From the NCBI GenBank assembly GCA_036023115.1, contig JAYKKT010000089.1, forward strand, positions 12,604,501 to 12,668,500: a stretch of 64,000 bases of DNA, written 5' to 3'. Below are positions 32,437 to 44,900 of this stretch, in pieces. Each line of letters opens with the position of its first letter. Positions within the stretch are counted from its first letter, which is position 1. The notes below the pieces were generated by a model. That model was not told the origin of the DNA. It did not search any database and was given only the letters and a program-made list of their open reading frames with translations. Origin of the DNA: Brasenia schreberi. Its lineage: Eukaryota; Streptophyta; Magnoliopsida; Nymphaeales; Cabombaceae. Made by a program: the position numbers and the translations under genes.

Positions 32437-34970
32437 ATGAATTTAAATCTTATTCGTAAGACTATCTTGGATAAAAAATACAAATATGAAATATATGTGA
32501 AGATGAAACAACCTAGAAAGCCTTTCTATATGGTTGATAAAAAATCTAAAATATTGGATTTAGTGTACATTGATATTTGTGAATTCAATGGAATGACAAT
32601 AGGAATAACAAAAGATATTATATATTCATTGATGATTGTAATAGATATTGTTATGTTTTAAAAGATAAAGCTTTAGAAAAAATTCATATTCTTAACAATG
32701 AGGCTCAAACTAAAATTGGTATGGTACTTAAATGATTGGTCGGAGAGAGGAGGAAAGTATACCTCAAACTTTTTTGAAGAATACTGTCAAAATGTCAATA
32801 TTGTACAAGAAGTTACTACTCTTTATTCACCTCAGTGTAATGCGATAACTGAATAAAAAATAGAACCCTATATGATATGATTAATATTTTATTACAAAGA
32901 TTTGTGCTACTTAAGTATATGTAAGGGGAAGCTTTGAATATAACTTGTCATATTCTTAATAGAGTTTCCCAAAAGCATAAGAAAAGTGGTTCTTTTGAAC
33001 TTTTGAAGAGTAAAAAAATCAGTCTTAAATATCTCATAGTATGGGGTATCTTGAAAAAGTTTTTATCCCTAAACACAAGAGAAAAAAATTGAGACCTAAA
33101 CTATGGATGTTATATTTTTGGGTTATGTAGAGACTAGTTATGTGTACAAATTTTTGGTCGTTAGATCTAATATATTTGGCATAGATGTGAACACGATTGT
33201 AAAACTCTGTCATGTTATATTCTTTGAGAATATGCTTTTTGTGAAGACTAATGTGAAAGTATATCTTCCAAAGATTTTATCCCTACTATTCATTCCATTC
33301 TCAATCATGTAAAAATTATGATAAATGTAGGAAGTGATCTTGATTGGGTTATTTATATATTAGAGGACTCTAAGGAAATAACTGAATTAAGGATAAATAA
33401 ACAATATAGAACAGACTTTGGAAATGACTTTGTTACCTTCGATGTTAATGATGGTCATGTCTTCTTTCAACAGTCTAATGACCTCACTAGAGGTTAAGTT
33501 TTATAAATAAGCCATTAATAATTAAATTCAATCAATTCTCTTGAATGATACTTGAGAATTTGTTGATTTGTCTTTTGGTTATTCTATTATAGGTTGCAAA
33601 TAGATCTTTAAGGAAAAACTAAATATAGATGAAACAATAATAAGTATAAGGTTAGGCTAGTTATTAAGGGATTTAAACAAAAAGAAGGAATAGATTATTT
33701 TGATACATATTTCTGTGATTCCCACATGACTATAATTTAAGTGTTTATAGGACTGACATCCGTATATGATCTCACAATCTATCAAATGGATATGAAAACT
33801 ACTTTTTTATGTGGTGACCTCTATAAGAAAATTTATATGTAACAGTTAGAAGGTTTTGTGGCCCATGAAAATGAAACAAAAGTGTCTAAACTTATTAAAT
33901 CATTATATGGAGTGAAACAATATTGTAAACAAAGGTATGAAAAGTTTGATTATGTTATATTATCTTTTCACTTTATTTCTAATGAATTTGATAAGTGTGT
34001 CTACTATAAATATGTTAATGATGCATTCATTATTCTATACTTATACATAGATCATATTTTATTGTTTGGTTCTGATATAAGAATTATTAATAAGACAAAA
34101 GTGTTTTTGTGTAGTAAATTTGAGATAAGGGATATGAGTCTTATCGATATAATTCTAGGGCGTAAAATCATAAGATCTACTAATGGTATAGTAATTTCTT
34201 AGTCTAATTATGTTGAAATTTTTTTAGAGAGATTTAAATATATAAAATATAAGCATGTTATGACCCCATATGATCCCTTAAAGGCCTTATATAAAAATAA
34301 AAAATAAGAGTAATATTCTCATGCCTCAATTAAGATACTCTTATATTATTAGAAGTTTGATATATCTAGCTAATTATATATGATCATATATGATTTTTAT
34401 TGTTGAGTAGATACACTAGTTGTCCTACTAAAACTCATTGAAAAGCTCTAGACATACTACTTTGGCATTTGAAGCAAACCATTTTTCTTAAACTAGATTA
34501 CGAAAACATAAATTTATTCTTAAAGGATTTAGTTATGCAAGTTGGATTGCTAAGAATTTTAGGACCAATGGGGTCTTAGGATATGCGTTTATCTTAAGTG
34601 GTGGTGTTCTCACTTATAAATCTAAGAGATTATATTGTCTCGTTATCTTTGAGGCAAAACTTTATACTTTGGATGAAACTAGAATGAAAACAAAATGACT
34701 TAAGGGACTTATATCTAGCTTATATATGATAAAAAAACTGCTTTTTGGTAAAACTAACATTGTTAAATAAGTAATTCCAAGTACAATAAAAAAGAAAGAA
34801 GACATATCCAACTCAAACTTAAGTTTGTAAGTGCACTTATATATGATGGGGTTACGACTTTTTATTTTGTTTGATCGAAAGGTAATATAACCGATCCTTT
34901 CACTAATGATCTAGCAATAGCCCTAGTTGAGAAATCTTGGTTGATGATGAGACTAAAATCTATGAGTTAT
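32437..34970 (+). pseudogene. copia integrase, reverse transcriptase and RNase H remnants
   Basis: Fragments in order: a GAG-pre-integrase/integrase stretch (LDLVYIDICEFNGM; TLYSPQCNAIT with lost catalytic residues), then an RT part at 33858-34202 (SKLIKSLYGVKQYCKQRYEKFD, YIDHILLFGSD in place of YVDDMLI.G, DIILGRKI). An RNase H-like part follows to 34970 (LGYAFILSGGVLTYKSKR; LYTLDETRMK). Many stops and frameshifts, so it is long dead. Confidence 0.8.
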
Positions 34971-35523
34971 TTACAAATAGTGATAACCCAACCTAACTGA
35001 ATAGAGATCTCACAAAGTAAGTTGAATGTGTTAATAACAAGCTATTGGGTGAATAAGATGATACTTAATAATAAAATTAGTACTTTGAGTATTTGTATAT
35101 CGATCTCTTGTAAACTTAAAGTGTCATGACTGAAAGTTAGTAAGAGATTTTTCTCTAAATGAGATCAAGTATTAGAACATGATGCTAGCAATATATCTTT
35201 TGAAATGTCCAACTAAGTGATTATTATTGTTAGACTGCAATAGGAGAATCGGGTTGTTTCATAAAATTAATCATGATAAAATATATGAATGCATAATCAT
35301 TAATGTATTAACCCTAAAAATCATTGTCATAGTCTATATTATGTTGTTACCAATATACATCTTTACTCTTAAGGTTTAGGTTCAAGATTTATGTTCACCT
35401 AGTTCTTATGAGGGTAACATTAGATAACTTGGGTATTGGCTCAAACTGGAAGGTAACATTATTGAAAGAATAATATAATGATTGATTTGGTAGAGTACTT
35501 CATACTTTGGACTTTGTGGGGAT

Positions 35524-36337
35524 TGTTAGACTTAATGACTAATTAATGATGGTTAGACTAATTAAACCTATGTGACATTAATTGCATTTAGTCTATGTTA
35601 AGTATCCCCAAATATTTAGTTGATATACCTTTGACTAAGGTGAAAGTTCAAAAGTGTCATGTTGTAAGAGTCTTGTGTATGTGAATACCATTGGACATTC
35701 TTTAGTCCCATATTAATGGTTGAAAGAATCCACATGTCCTTTTATGTAGATGTTGTATCATAAACCTTACTTTAAAGAGGTTGGGAAGGACTTGGAAGAC
35801 TACATGCGAGCGTGAGGCCAAACATGGGTTCAGGTTTGAGAATTGTTTTCGTTCTTTGATATTTTTTATACAAAAAAGTTTTGATCTAATAGTGAAATGG
35901 ATCCTTGACAAATCTGAAAAGGTGTGACTATTGGAGTGGATCCGATATTTATAACCACTAACTTTAGTATAAAGTTGGATTAGGGCCCCTAATGAGAGGA
36001 GTTACTTCTCACACACTCACTCTCCTCTTGCTCCTTTGCATTTTTCTGGTGTGATTGTTCCTTCTATCTGTTTTGGCTTAGACGATTGAGGTGTGGTCAA
36101 AAGCAGGTAAAGTCTAGGTGCATACTCTCGCTATAATAATCGTTTTATTGAAAGGCGTAAGTACCCATGCATACCTGATAGTAGGGCATTGATTTCTCTA
36201 AGGCATATCCACAAGAGTAACTCGATCATATAAGTTTATTACTGATTTTGCTTTGCTTGTTTCATATTTTGTCCATGGATCCATAACTTTTGTTGATATC
36301 TACATGTTTTTTTTTGTTGCATATCACTTGATATGCA
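35524..36337 (+). repeat. 3' LTR of the old copia element
   Basis: Starts TGTTAGACTTAATGAC directly after a purine-rich GTGGGGAT tract. About 814 bp, homologous to 23074-23939. The two LTRs differ at many sites, so the insertion is old. Confidence 0.75.
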
Positions 36338-38025
36338 TGTATACCTCAGAGTTTTGGTGGGATCCGATTCATTAGTGCTGAAAAATCACAACCCATTTTT
36401 GGTTCAACCGTCTTCAGTTATCCAGGTTTAGGACTGACCATGTAAGGATGAACCCTCACCAGAGGCAACGTTATATCTAGTGAACCCAAGTTCTCATTAT
36501 CAAATAATAGTATTTTTTTAGTAACAATAGTAATATTGAGCTCCACAATCTTACATATTTTCGAAGGTTTTTCTTCTTAAAAACTCATATTTACTGAAAA
36601 TACATTTTTAGTGTTTTTATTGTTTAATTACTCTTTTCTTCCTCTCATAATATACAAAATTATTTAAAAGTTATACCTCTGCTATTTTGTTGTCTTTTAA
36701 AACTTCCCCACGACTAGCATTGGATCTGGTCCACGACCTGATTCAACCCAGGAAAGATCCGATCTGCTGACAACATCAACATGGGGAGCTATTTGGGTGT
36801 GCTGTAGCCATCAAAAGGTGTAGATTCACGACATGAGAAAGAAGCCAACACAGGACCATAATTGATAGTCTTGAGGGCTCCATATTCATAAAGAGCCCTT
36901 GATACTGCCTTGGGGAAGGACAAAGGAAGCCCATATCAAGGGTATATGCCTTCCCAATGAAAGAAAAAGGATGTAAACTTTACTAGAACCATACACAAAG
37001 AAGGTCAATAAAATACCTTCTTTTCCTTTTTGTTTATCATTGATTCCTCCCTTTTCCAAACAAGAGCAATTGACCTAAATCCTTGCAGAACACCACCCAT
37101 TTATTAATCAAAAAACAGAAGTGGGAAAGGATATCAGGTACCAATCAAGGTTAAACATACATATTTTTTTATTGGTAAGACAGCGTTAGGGTTAAGTACA
37201 CCATTTGCTGCTGTATGCTTGAGTTTGCCTGAACTGCGCGCAAGCCACCCGGTAGCTAATTGGAAGCTCTGGTCCGGTGCCATGCTTAGCATGTTCACCA
37301 CATAATATTTCTAGATCCCAATACACCCAATGTTAGGTGACTGCCAAGAAGCAATTGTCACCTCAAGTATTGATCTCTCGACGTCGTTTTGGGTTTGTTA
37401 GGTAACTGTCCACCTGCTTTGGTATAAGAAGTTGCTCGTGCCCTTTGTGGGTGGTGCCAGGATCGGGCACTACACTGCCATTTAAGGTCAAATGACTCCT
37501 AGCTGCTAGTACGTTGTTGTATGAGATGGGTGACTGATGTTCGAGCAATCAAACAAGGACACTTTTTCTATAAGAAGAACACAGGGGTGTGAAAGAAAAA
37601 CCCTAATGCATCATATTAAGAAAAAGATATCGAGAAAACTCATTTCGCCTTCTTGTGGAAGAGAAATAAATTACATATCTCTAAATATAGATTTCTTGTA
37701 CCAAAAGCAAGCCTATCTTAAGGAATAGATATTATTATTAAGACTTTTAAATCATACTTGTAAGTTCTAACCAAGACACTTGTGCCTTGGAAGCTTGTTA
37801 GTTAAATATTTACTTTTTTAGAATTTCTAGAATTATGTGAAGCCGACAACTTCAAGGATGTCATTGAGTGATAATCTTTGAAATTAACGGTGGATTTTTG
37901 TTCTCTCGAAAAGGCAATTGGGAATATTGCTTTGCATCTTGACATAACACTACTATTTGTAATCAAAGGCTTTGAACAATATGTGACAAAGGATCTCTAA
38001 CAGTAAGAGAGCCTTGCAAAAGGCT
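36338..38025. other. intergenic, nothing recognised
   Basis: No coding signature, no element ends. Short open frames are AT-rich and unlike any family I know. Confidence 0.4.
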
Positions 38026-38029
38026 ATAC

Positions 38030-38163
38030 TCGTACCCAAAGCATTAGCTCAATGGCCCAGCACTCTGATACCGTTGCTGCTGGTGGAGAGCTCGATTCTT
38101 AGGAAGTGCACGCGTGTTAGAGACTTCGGTCTCCTCTTGTAACCAAACCGAGAAAAAAAAAAC
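38030..38163 (+). mobile_element. candidate SINE with poly(A) tail
   Basis: TAGCTCAATGGCC fits a pol III A-box (TRGCNNAGTGG-like). GAGAGCTCGATTCTT, about 45 nt on, fits a weak B-box, and a run of A residues closes the segment at 38153-38163. I see no clear target duplication, so this is tentative. Confidence 0.35.
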
Positions 38164-38759
38164 TACTATGAATATTAAGTATTTTTTATGCATAAATGAT
38201 TCTACTTAGTGTGAGAAAAGGCTTGGTTTTGATTGTTTATCCGAAAGCTAACGATCCGAACTCGTCCTCCCACGTGAGAAGGCAACACCCCCTCTGTAGA
38301 TAGACGGCTGTCATGTCGCAATAACCCAGATGGACGGCATCGTTTCAGAATCGCTACAAATGCTGGATGATTTTCAAAATCCCCTGAAGACTGTCCTGTC
38401 CCATTATATCTCTTACAAGCAATTACAATCTTGCATTTATGAACTGGAATATTTATTATGCTTTAATGAATAAGGCATAATATCTGTCGCGGGAATTGCT
38501 TTCTGTGTGGAGGGTATCTTTGTCCACACAATATTAATCAAGGCCTAATAAGTAATAAATAAGAAGTAATTCCAGTTGGTGGAATTAGTTCCTATTTTGA
38601 GGGTATGCAAGTCATTAACTAAATCAGCGCGACGGATTGACTGTGGTCGCGTCATTTCATGTTGGTGCCAAAAGTGAGTTCACATTACAACTCATGTTCT
38701 TTTTAAAACGAGACCCAACTTGATCGGGTTTGGATGGATTTGGTGTCAAAGTCCACCAT

Positions 38760-38821
38760 GCCCCCTCCCCTCCCTCTCCCTCTCCCCCCCCTCTCTCTCT
38801 CTCTCTATATATATATTTGTG

Positions 38822-38859
<38 letters not shown>

Positions 38860-38890
38860 GTATATATGTATGTATATATATAATATATGT
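38760..38890. repeat. (CT)n/(TA)n microsatellite
   Basis: A C/T-rich run, (CT)n, (TA)n, a second (CT)n and a TA/TG-rich stretch follow each other. Intergenic. Confidence 0.9.
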
Positions 38891-40400
38891 GTATGTTGCG
38901 ACACACTGGTTCTGGTGTTCTATTCTGGTTTCATATAAAAATTTCATGAAACAAAAGTATGATATAAGAAGATAGAAAACAACTTTGGACCATCGATTTC
39001 GAACAATGGGTTCTAGTTCCGATTTGATTCCCCAAGTGGAACCACAGCCGCAACATGGGAACTTGTTCATGTTTTGGTGAGTGGTTCGGGTCTACTTCAA
39101 ACCAGCTAGCCGGATGCATGTGCATGCTTTATCAAACATTATATATTATATTACATATTATGCGTATACATAATTATTCAATCGGTTCGAGTTCGGTTCG
39201 GAACCTAAATCGCCACCCATAAGTATGCCTCTTTATTTTATTTATAGGCTAACGAACCGAATAGGGAAAGAATTAGAAAATTACGAAACCGTCCGCGATG
39301 CTCGGCATATAACGGCTCGCAGTTCTTACATCACATGTGATGGCGATAGACCGCGACACCCTTCATCAATTTTGCACTCGCTAGGGGACAAATGACATTT
39401 ATGCCCCCATAACGCGCCAAGGTGAGCTTGTCTCCCCTCAAATTACTGGGCTACCCTTGGTAATAAATGTGTCATTAATCCCAATACTCCGTCCTCGTTG
39501 ACTAGATTTTACCGGGTCGAGATCCAAACCCGGAATCATGTGGAAAGTTTTCTTTTTTCTTGTGGAATATAACAACAGTGCGAATCTCTCATTTTTTAAA
39601 AGAAAATTGTATGAAAAACGAAACGTTTTGCTTAATTTCTGATCAGCTCCGACTACCGATTTCGGTTGCAGCTCAAATTAAAATGCCTCTGTAAATTATA
39701 TATGAGAAATTGTGAAGTTAACTTTGCCGAGCAAATTGTGTTCAGCTAGGCCAACTAGACTTGTGCTCGGTTTATGTTTAGTCCAGCTCAAATGAGCTAA
39801 CAAACTGAATATGAACAAGATTTTGAGTTGTCCAAACAAGCCATGAACGGGCCCTGATTTGGTTCTTTCAACTAGCTTCTCAGCCCTAGCCTTATGGTCT
39901 AGTGTTCTCCACATTGTCTATCCCGTTTTGATATCGAAATAATCGACATTGATAAGCTCCAAGTATCTAAGTACAGATGTGAATTTTGTCATACTTCACT
40001 CAGATCCATCTATTTGGTTCCATCCAGATCTAAATATATCATTTCGAGTTATGAGAAAAGTTATCGAGTATCGAACTCAAGACTTTGTGAGTCGACCCCC
40101 TCACTTGCTGAGGTATTGCTCATTGTGCTACATCTTAAAGCCATTTAATGTAGATCAGGGAGAGGTAATTGAATTTGTGAACATAATTCAGTTAATAATC
40201 CGGCTTTAAACGTTGTGTTATGTTTTATATAGACTTGAAGAGGGGCTTCAAACATTTTTGGGTTTAACCATACTAATTGGTACCGGGTCCAGATCCAGGT
40301 TCATGAATTGTAGGAAAGGATGATGAAATTTACTGCGCGAAACGAACACAAATCGCGAAAAGGGTGACGTCCTTGACGGAATGATCAAGGGCGTTTTCAT
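38891..40400. other. intergenic region upstream of the STICHEL-like gene
   Basis: Contains a SINE-like segment in reverse orientation at 40060-40145 (B-box GAGTTCGATACTC on the minus strand). GAGCT-rich degenerate sequence lies at 39700-39860. No gene seen. Confidence 0.4.
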
Positions 40401-41969
40401 AATTCAAGTTTTGAGAACCCCGCTCATCTTCCCGTTGTCCGAACTGGAACCAAAACCCTCGTGGGTTTCTGCACAGTAAACACTCAGAAGAGAGAGAACG
40501 TCGTCTTCGCGGAATAGGGGAAAGGATGAAGCCGAGACGCAACTGAATTCACTCTTTGCTTCTCGCCAGAACGTTCTAGAAAAGGCGCTTTCTTTCTTTC
40601 CTTTTTGTACTCTCTTTTTCGTTTCTGTCCCTCTTCGTGGCGCCAAAATGGGGTAGGAACGACGTCTGCGCCGTTTCGACGCTAAAGGTGAAGTTGCGGC
40701 CTTGAAGCTCTGAATTTCTTCGTTTTCGGGCCAATTTCAAGCTGACACGATTTCTTAGACGAGTATTTTTTTGGAAAGTTCGGATAGCTCGGGTATTTAA
40801 TCTAACTATGAAAGGTCAGGCTTTTGATGAGTGAGAATGAAGTTCTCTTTCATTTGTGTAACTTTGAGTTTATCTTTCTTCGGTTTTGGGTTCGTATTCA
40901 TAGATCTGGTGGCAGACTTTGTCTCAAAGTTCAAGTTTTAGTGGAATCTGCTTCGCGAGTCAGCTTCTCTTACACCTCTTTTCATACAATAGAGAAAATA
41001 TTTGGTCTCAGTTTAACTTGGATATGATTGCGCGTTTCAAAGTTTAAGTTTTGGCAGAATCTTCGATCGGTGGGTTTCTCGTGGCTTCCATGAAGTGCTT
41101 GATTTGCTTTCTAAAGAGATCATAAGTTTTGGCAGTTCTTTTCTCATCTTTGGTGAAGATCATCAGAACTTGAGGAGGAGTTGAGATTTGACTGTAAAAT
41201 CTTGGTTTGAGATTCGGATCTATTTGAATAAACCGTCAATTTATTTTCTTTAGCTTTGTTTTGACTGGTGAAGGTTGAAGAACTTTGGAGAAAAGCTCCT
41301 GTAGGGCAAACTGACATTGCTTGAAGGATTGAGCTATTAAATTTGGATCTGTACGGCCTTCTTTTGATCTTGGATATAGAGCTGAATGCACATGCTCCGT
41401 TTGTTTGGAGTTTTAGTTCAGTGACTGATTCTAGGAGAACGGCCTAGTTACAAAATCCATCTTCATCAGACTTTTTCTGGTTTCATTTATCAATTCAGTT
41501 GCAGAGGAAGAGTAAGCTTTCATCTTGTTCCCTTTACAGTAGGAAAAGAAATTTGAGAGTATAAGTCCTTCTAGACAATCTTTGTTGCAGAACCATTCTT
41601 TGAGCAAAGCTGATTCAGCTTAACACATAGTACTGTTCTGGTTGTTATTTTTGAAGTTTTGGTTGACGTAGTTTAATCTTCTTTTCCATGTCTATCTGTG
41701 TATGACTGAGGAATGTTCCCCATATTGACTTGTTCTATGGTGGAAGTACACTGGCAAAAACTGAAACAGCTCACTGGGGCAGAATATCTCACTCTTTGTT
41801 AATTGAGTATAGTTTATTGTCGTCAAGGTACTTGGTTTTGTTGTGTTTATGGATCAGTGTTGCTTCATTGTCATTCAACAGATTTTGCTGGTTCATTTTC
41901 TGCACTGCACTGCCATTTCACAGCAGAAATACTGTCATTTATGCTTCAAAATCATTTAGATCGCCAGTC

Positions 41970-44900
41970 ATGACTAGGGCTGATATTCATGGTGCGTCAC
42001 CTAAGATTCTAAGAGAAGAAGATTGCAATATCCACAATCATCTCCACAATCATGTGCATTTGACAAATTGCATCCACTTGAAGAACCATATGCATAAATA
42101 CAGCCCCATGTCTGCCGAGAATTCACTGTTCAGGGACCTTATTGTCCTTCAGAGATCTAGATCACTCGGGGACCCTTCAACCAGCCCATCTTGGCAATCT
42201 CCTGTCAGAGATACCTTAGCTAAGAGACTTGAAAAAGGGGGAATACAAGCTGGCCGTTGGTCTGTAGGACATGATGGGGGAAAGGAATCAAAAAGTGGGC
42301 TTTCTGGTTCACCCCTCATTGCAGACTTTGAAGCTTCAAGGGTTGTGAATAGGAAGAGTAAAAATCTCCTGGAAGTAGAAAAGGAGAATGATGTAAGAGA
42401 GGCTGTGGTTGGTCAGAGTAGTCAAGCAAGAATGAAGAAAGTGGGAAGAAGTAAAGCAGAAGCATCAGACCGGAAATGTCAAGGAAACAGTATACAAGTG
42501 AGTAAGTTGACAAATGGTACTGGAACTTCAAAGGTTGGGGAAAGACCGTCTGGCTTGGAGCATCCTGGCTCTCTACAGTCTGACTTCGCCTCAGGAAAGA
42601 CTGCTTCTAAAGGAAGAAAGCCCTCCCGTAAGGGTTCTCACAGTCAAAGCCATCAGGAGAACAGCATTTCAGAGCAAGCAAAAGAAGCATCTTTAAGAAG
42701 TGAAGAAGTTGGAGACTCTCAGTTTGACCTCCATGAAAGAGGCCCCCAAGGCAAAATAGTCATTCCAAAACCAAAAGAGAGTGGGAGGAAGAGTAATGCT
42801 AGAGAACTGCCCACTTTAGGCGCAGAACTTGTTGCAGCCAAAAAGCATAAGGTGAAAGCCACGAGGGTGGCTAGCTCCACTCTGAACCCCAGAGTGGTTG
42901 GAGATCATAATGAATTGTCTCTAGTTTCAGAAACACTAGCTCGAAGCACTGCCCAAGCAAAATACTGTTCTCAATGGGATGGGGGTTTTCCTCATGAAGA
43001 GGATGGTGAAGCTGAGCTAACCCATGCTCCAAGGAATGGCTGTGGAATCCCATGGAATTGGTCTAGGATCCACCATAGGGGAAAAACGTTCCTTGACATA
43101 GCAGGACGGAGTTTTTCATGTGGATTGTCTGACTCTAGGCTTCAAAAAGCTGAAGGATCTGCTCTGCAAATCCATGCAAGTTCACAAAGAGAGGCTTCTC
43201 CAGACATGCTTGATTCTGACCTTGCTTCTGAGGCAAGATCTGGTGACCAGCATAAGTTGAGAGGGAATCGTCATAGTAGACACCAAAGCTTAACACAAAA
43301 GTATATGCCACGAACCTTCAGAGATATGGTTGGACAGAATTTAGTGGCACAAGCTCTTTCAAATGCAGTAATGAAAAGGAAAGTTGGATTGTTGTATGTG
43401 TTTTATGGCCCCCCATGGCACTGGAAAAACTTCCTGTGCTCGCATATTTCTTGAGAGCTTTGAATTGTAATTCTTCAGAACACCCAAAACCTTGTGGCTT
43501 TTGCAATTATTGCATAGCACATGATATGGGCAAGAGTAGAAATATAAGGAAGTTGGTCCAGTCAGTAATTTTGACTTTGAGAGCATCATGGATCTACTTG
43601 ACAGTATGATTGTTTCCCAGCTTCCATCACAGTACAGAGTGTTTATAGTTGATGACTGTGATACTTTGTCAGCAGATTGTTGGAATGCTATATCAAAGGT
43701 CATTGATCGAGCACCTAGACGTCTGGTTTTTATCCTTGTCAGTTCTAGTCTTGATGTCTTGCCTCATATAATAATATCCAGGTGCCAGAAATTCTTTTTC
43801 CCAAAATTGAAAGATGCAGATATTATATATACATTGCAGTGGATTGCAACCAAAGAAGGTCTAGAAATTGAGAGGGATGCACTAAAGCTCATAGCAACAC
43901 GATCAGAGGGGTCATTAAGAGATGCTGAGATGACCCTGGAACAACTGAGTTTACTGGGACAAAGAGTATCAGTTTCTCTGGTTCAGGAACTGGTAAGTTG
44001 TTTATTTATTAGTGTGTTTCTGTCGTCACTGCTTCTTACATACATCACTAGATTCTATTGTAAACTGCTGTTAATATTGCTAATTTGCTATGCATGAATT
44101 GCTCTAAAGTTAAATCCTTTCTGCAGGTAGGGCTTATCTCTGATGAGAAATTGGTCGATCTGCTTGATTTGGCATTATCTGCAGACACAGTCAACACTGT
44201 GAAGAATTTGAGAGTGATCATGGAAACTGGTGTTGAGCCATTAGCTTTAATGTCTCAACTTGCTACAGTAATTACTGACATACTTGCTGGGACCTATGAT
44301 TTCGCAAAAGAAAGGCGAAGAAGGAAGTTCTTCCGGAGACAGCCATGTGAGTAAAATAGTATCTTTTTTATAGATAGTTTACCACATTATCAATTTATTG
44401 CAAACTGAGGTGACACTGATCATGTTAGTTCTCAGATCTGAAGTAACTGTAAAATATTTAATCCTGTACCATTTCAAACCTCATCATTCAAACCCTCATC
44501 ATTCTTTAAACATCTTTTCTATAAATATTTTTCTTTTTTCTTTTGGTTTCCAGAACTGGCTATCCTGATAAATATTTTGTCTAGCCTTACTTGAGGTTTT
44601 ACATTTTTCAATGTGGAGAATGAAGAGGGAGAGTCTTAAATCTGGTTTCATGTTGATGAATATGTTTTTCGTTATTATCCTTTCACAAATTGATGATACT
44701 GATTTCTGTCTCAGTATCCAAAGAAGACATGGAAAAGCTTCGCCAAGCTCTGAAAACTTTATCTGAGGCTGAGAAGCAGTTGAGGATGTCCAATGACAAG
44801 CTAACATGGTTGACAGCTGCATTGCTTCAACTTGCTCCCAACATGCATGCTCCAAGTGCAACTGATACATATAATGAAGGTAAGGAGTCCATTCTTTTAT

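Noticed and set aside
41730..41969. Upstream in-frame extension of the STICHEL-like start
   Set aside because: The extra 80 residues are hydrophobic and unlike the family, whose conserved N-terminus begins at MTRA (41970). This is more likely 5' UTR.
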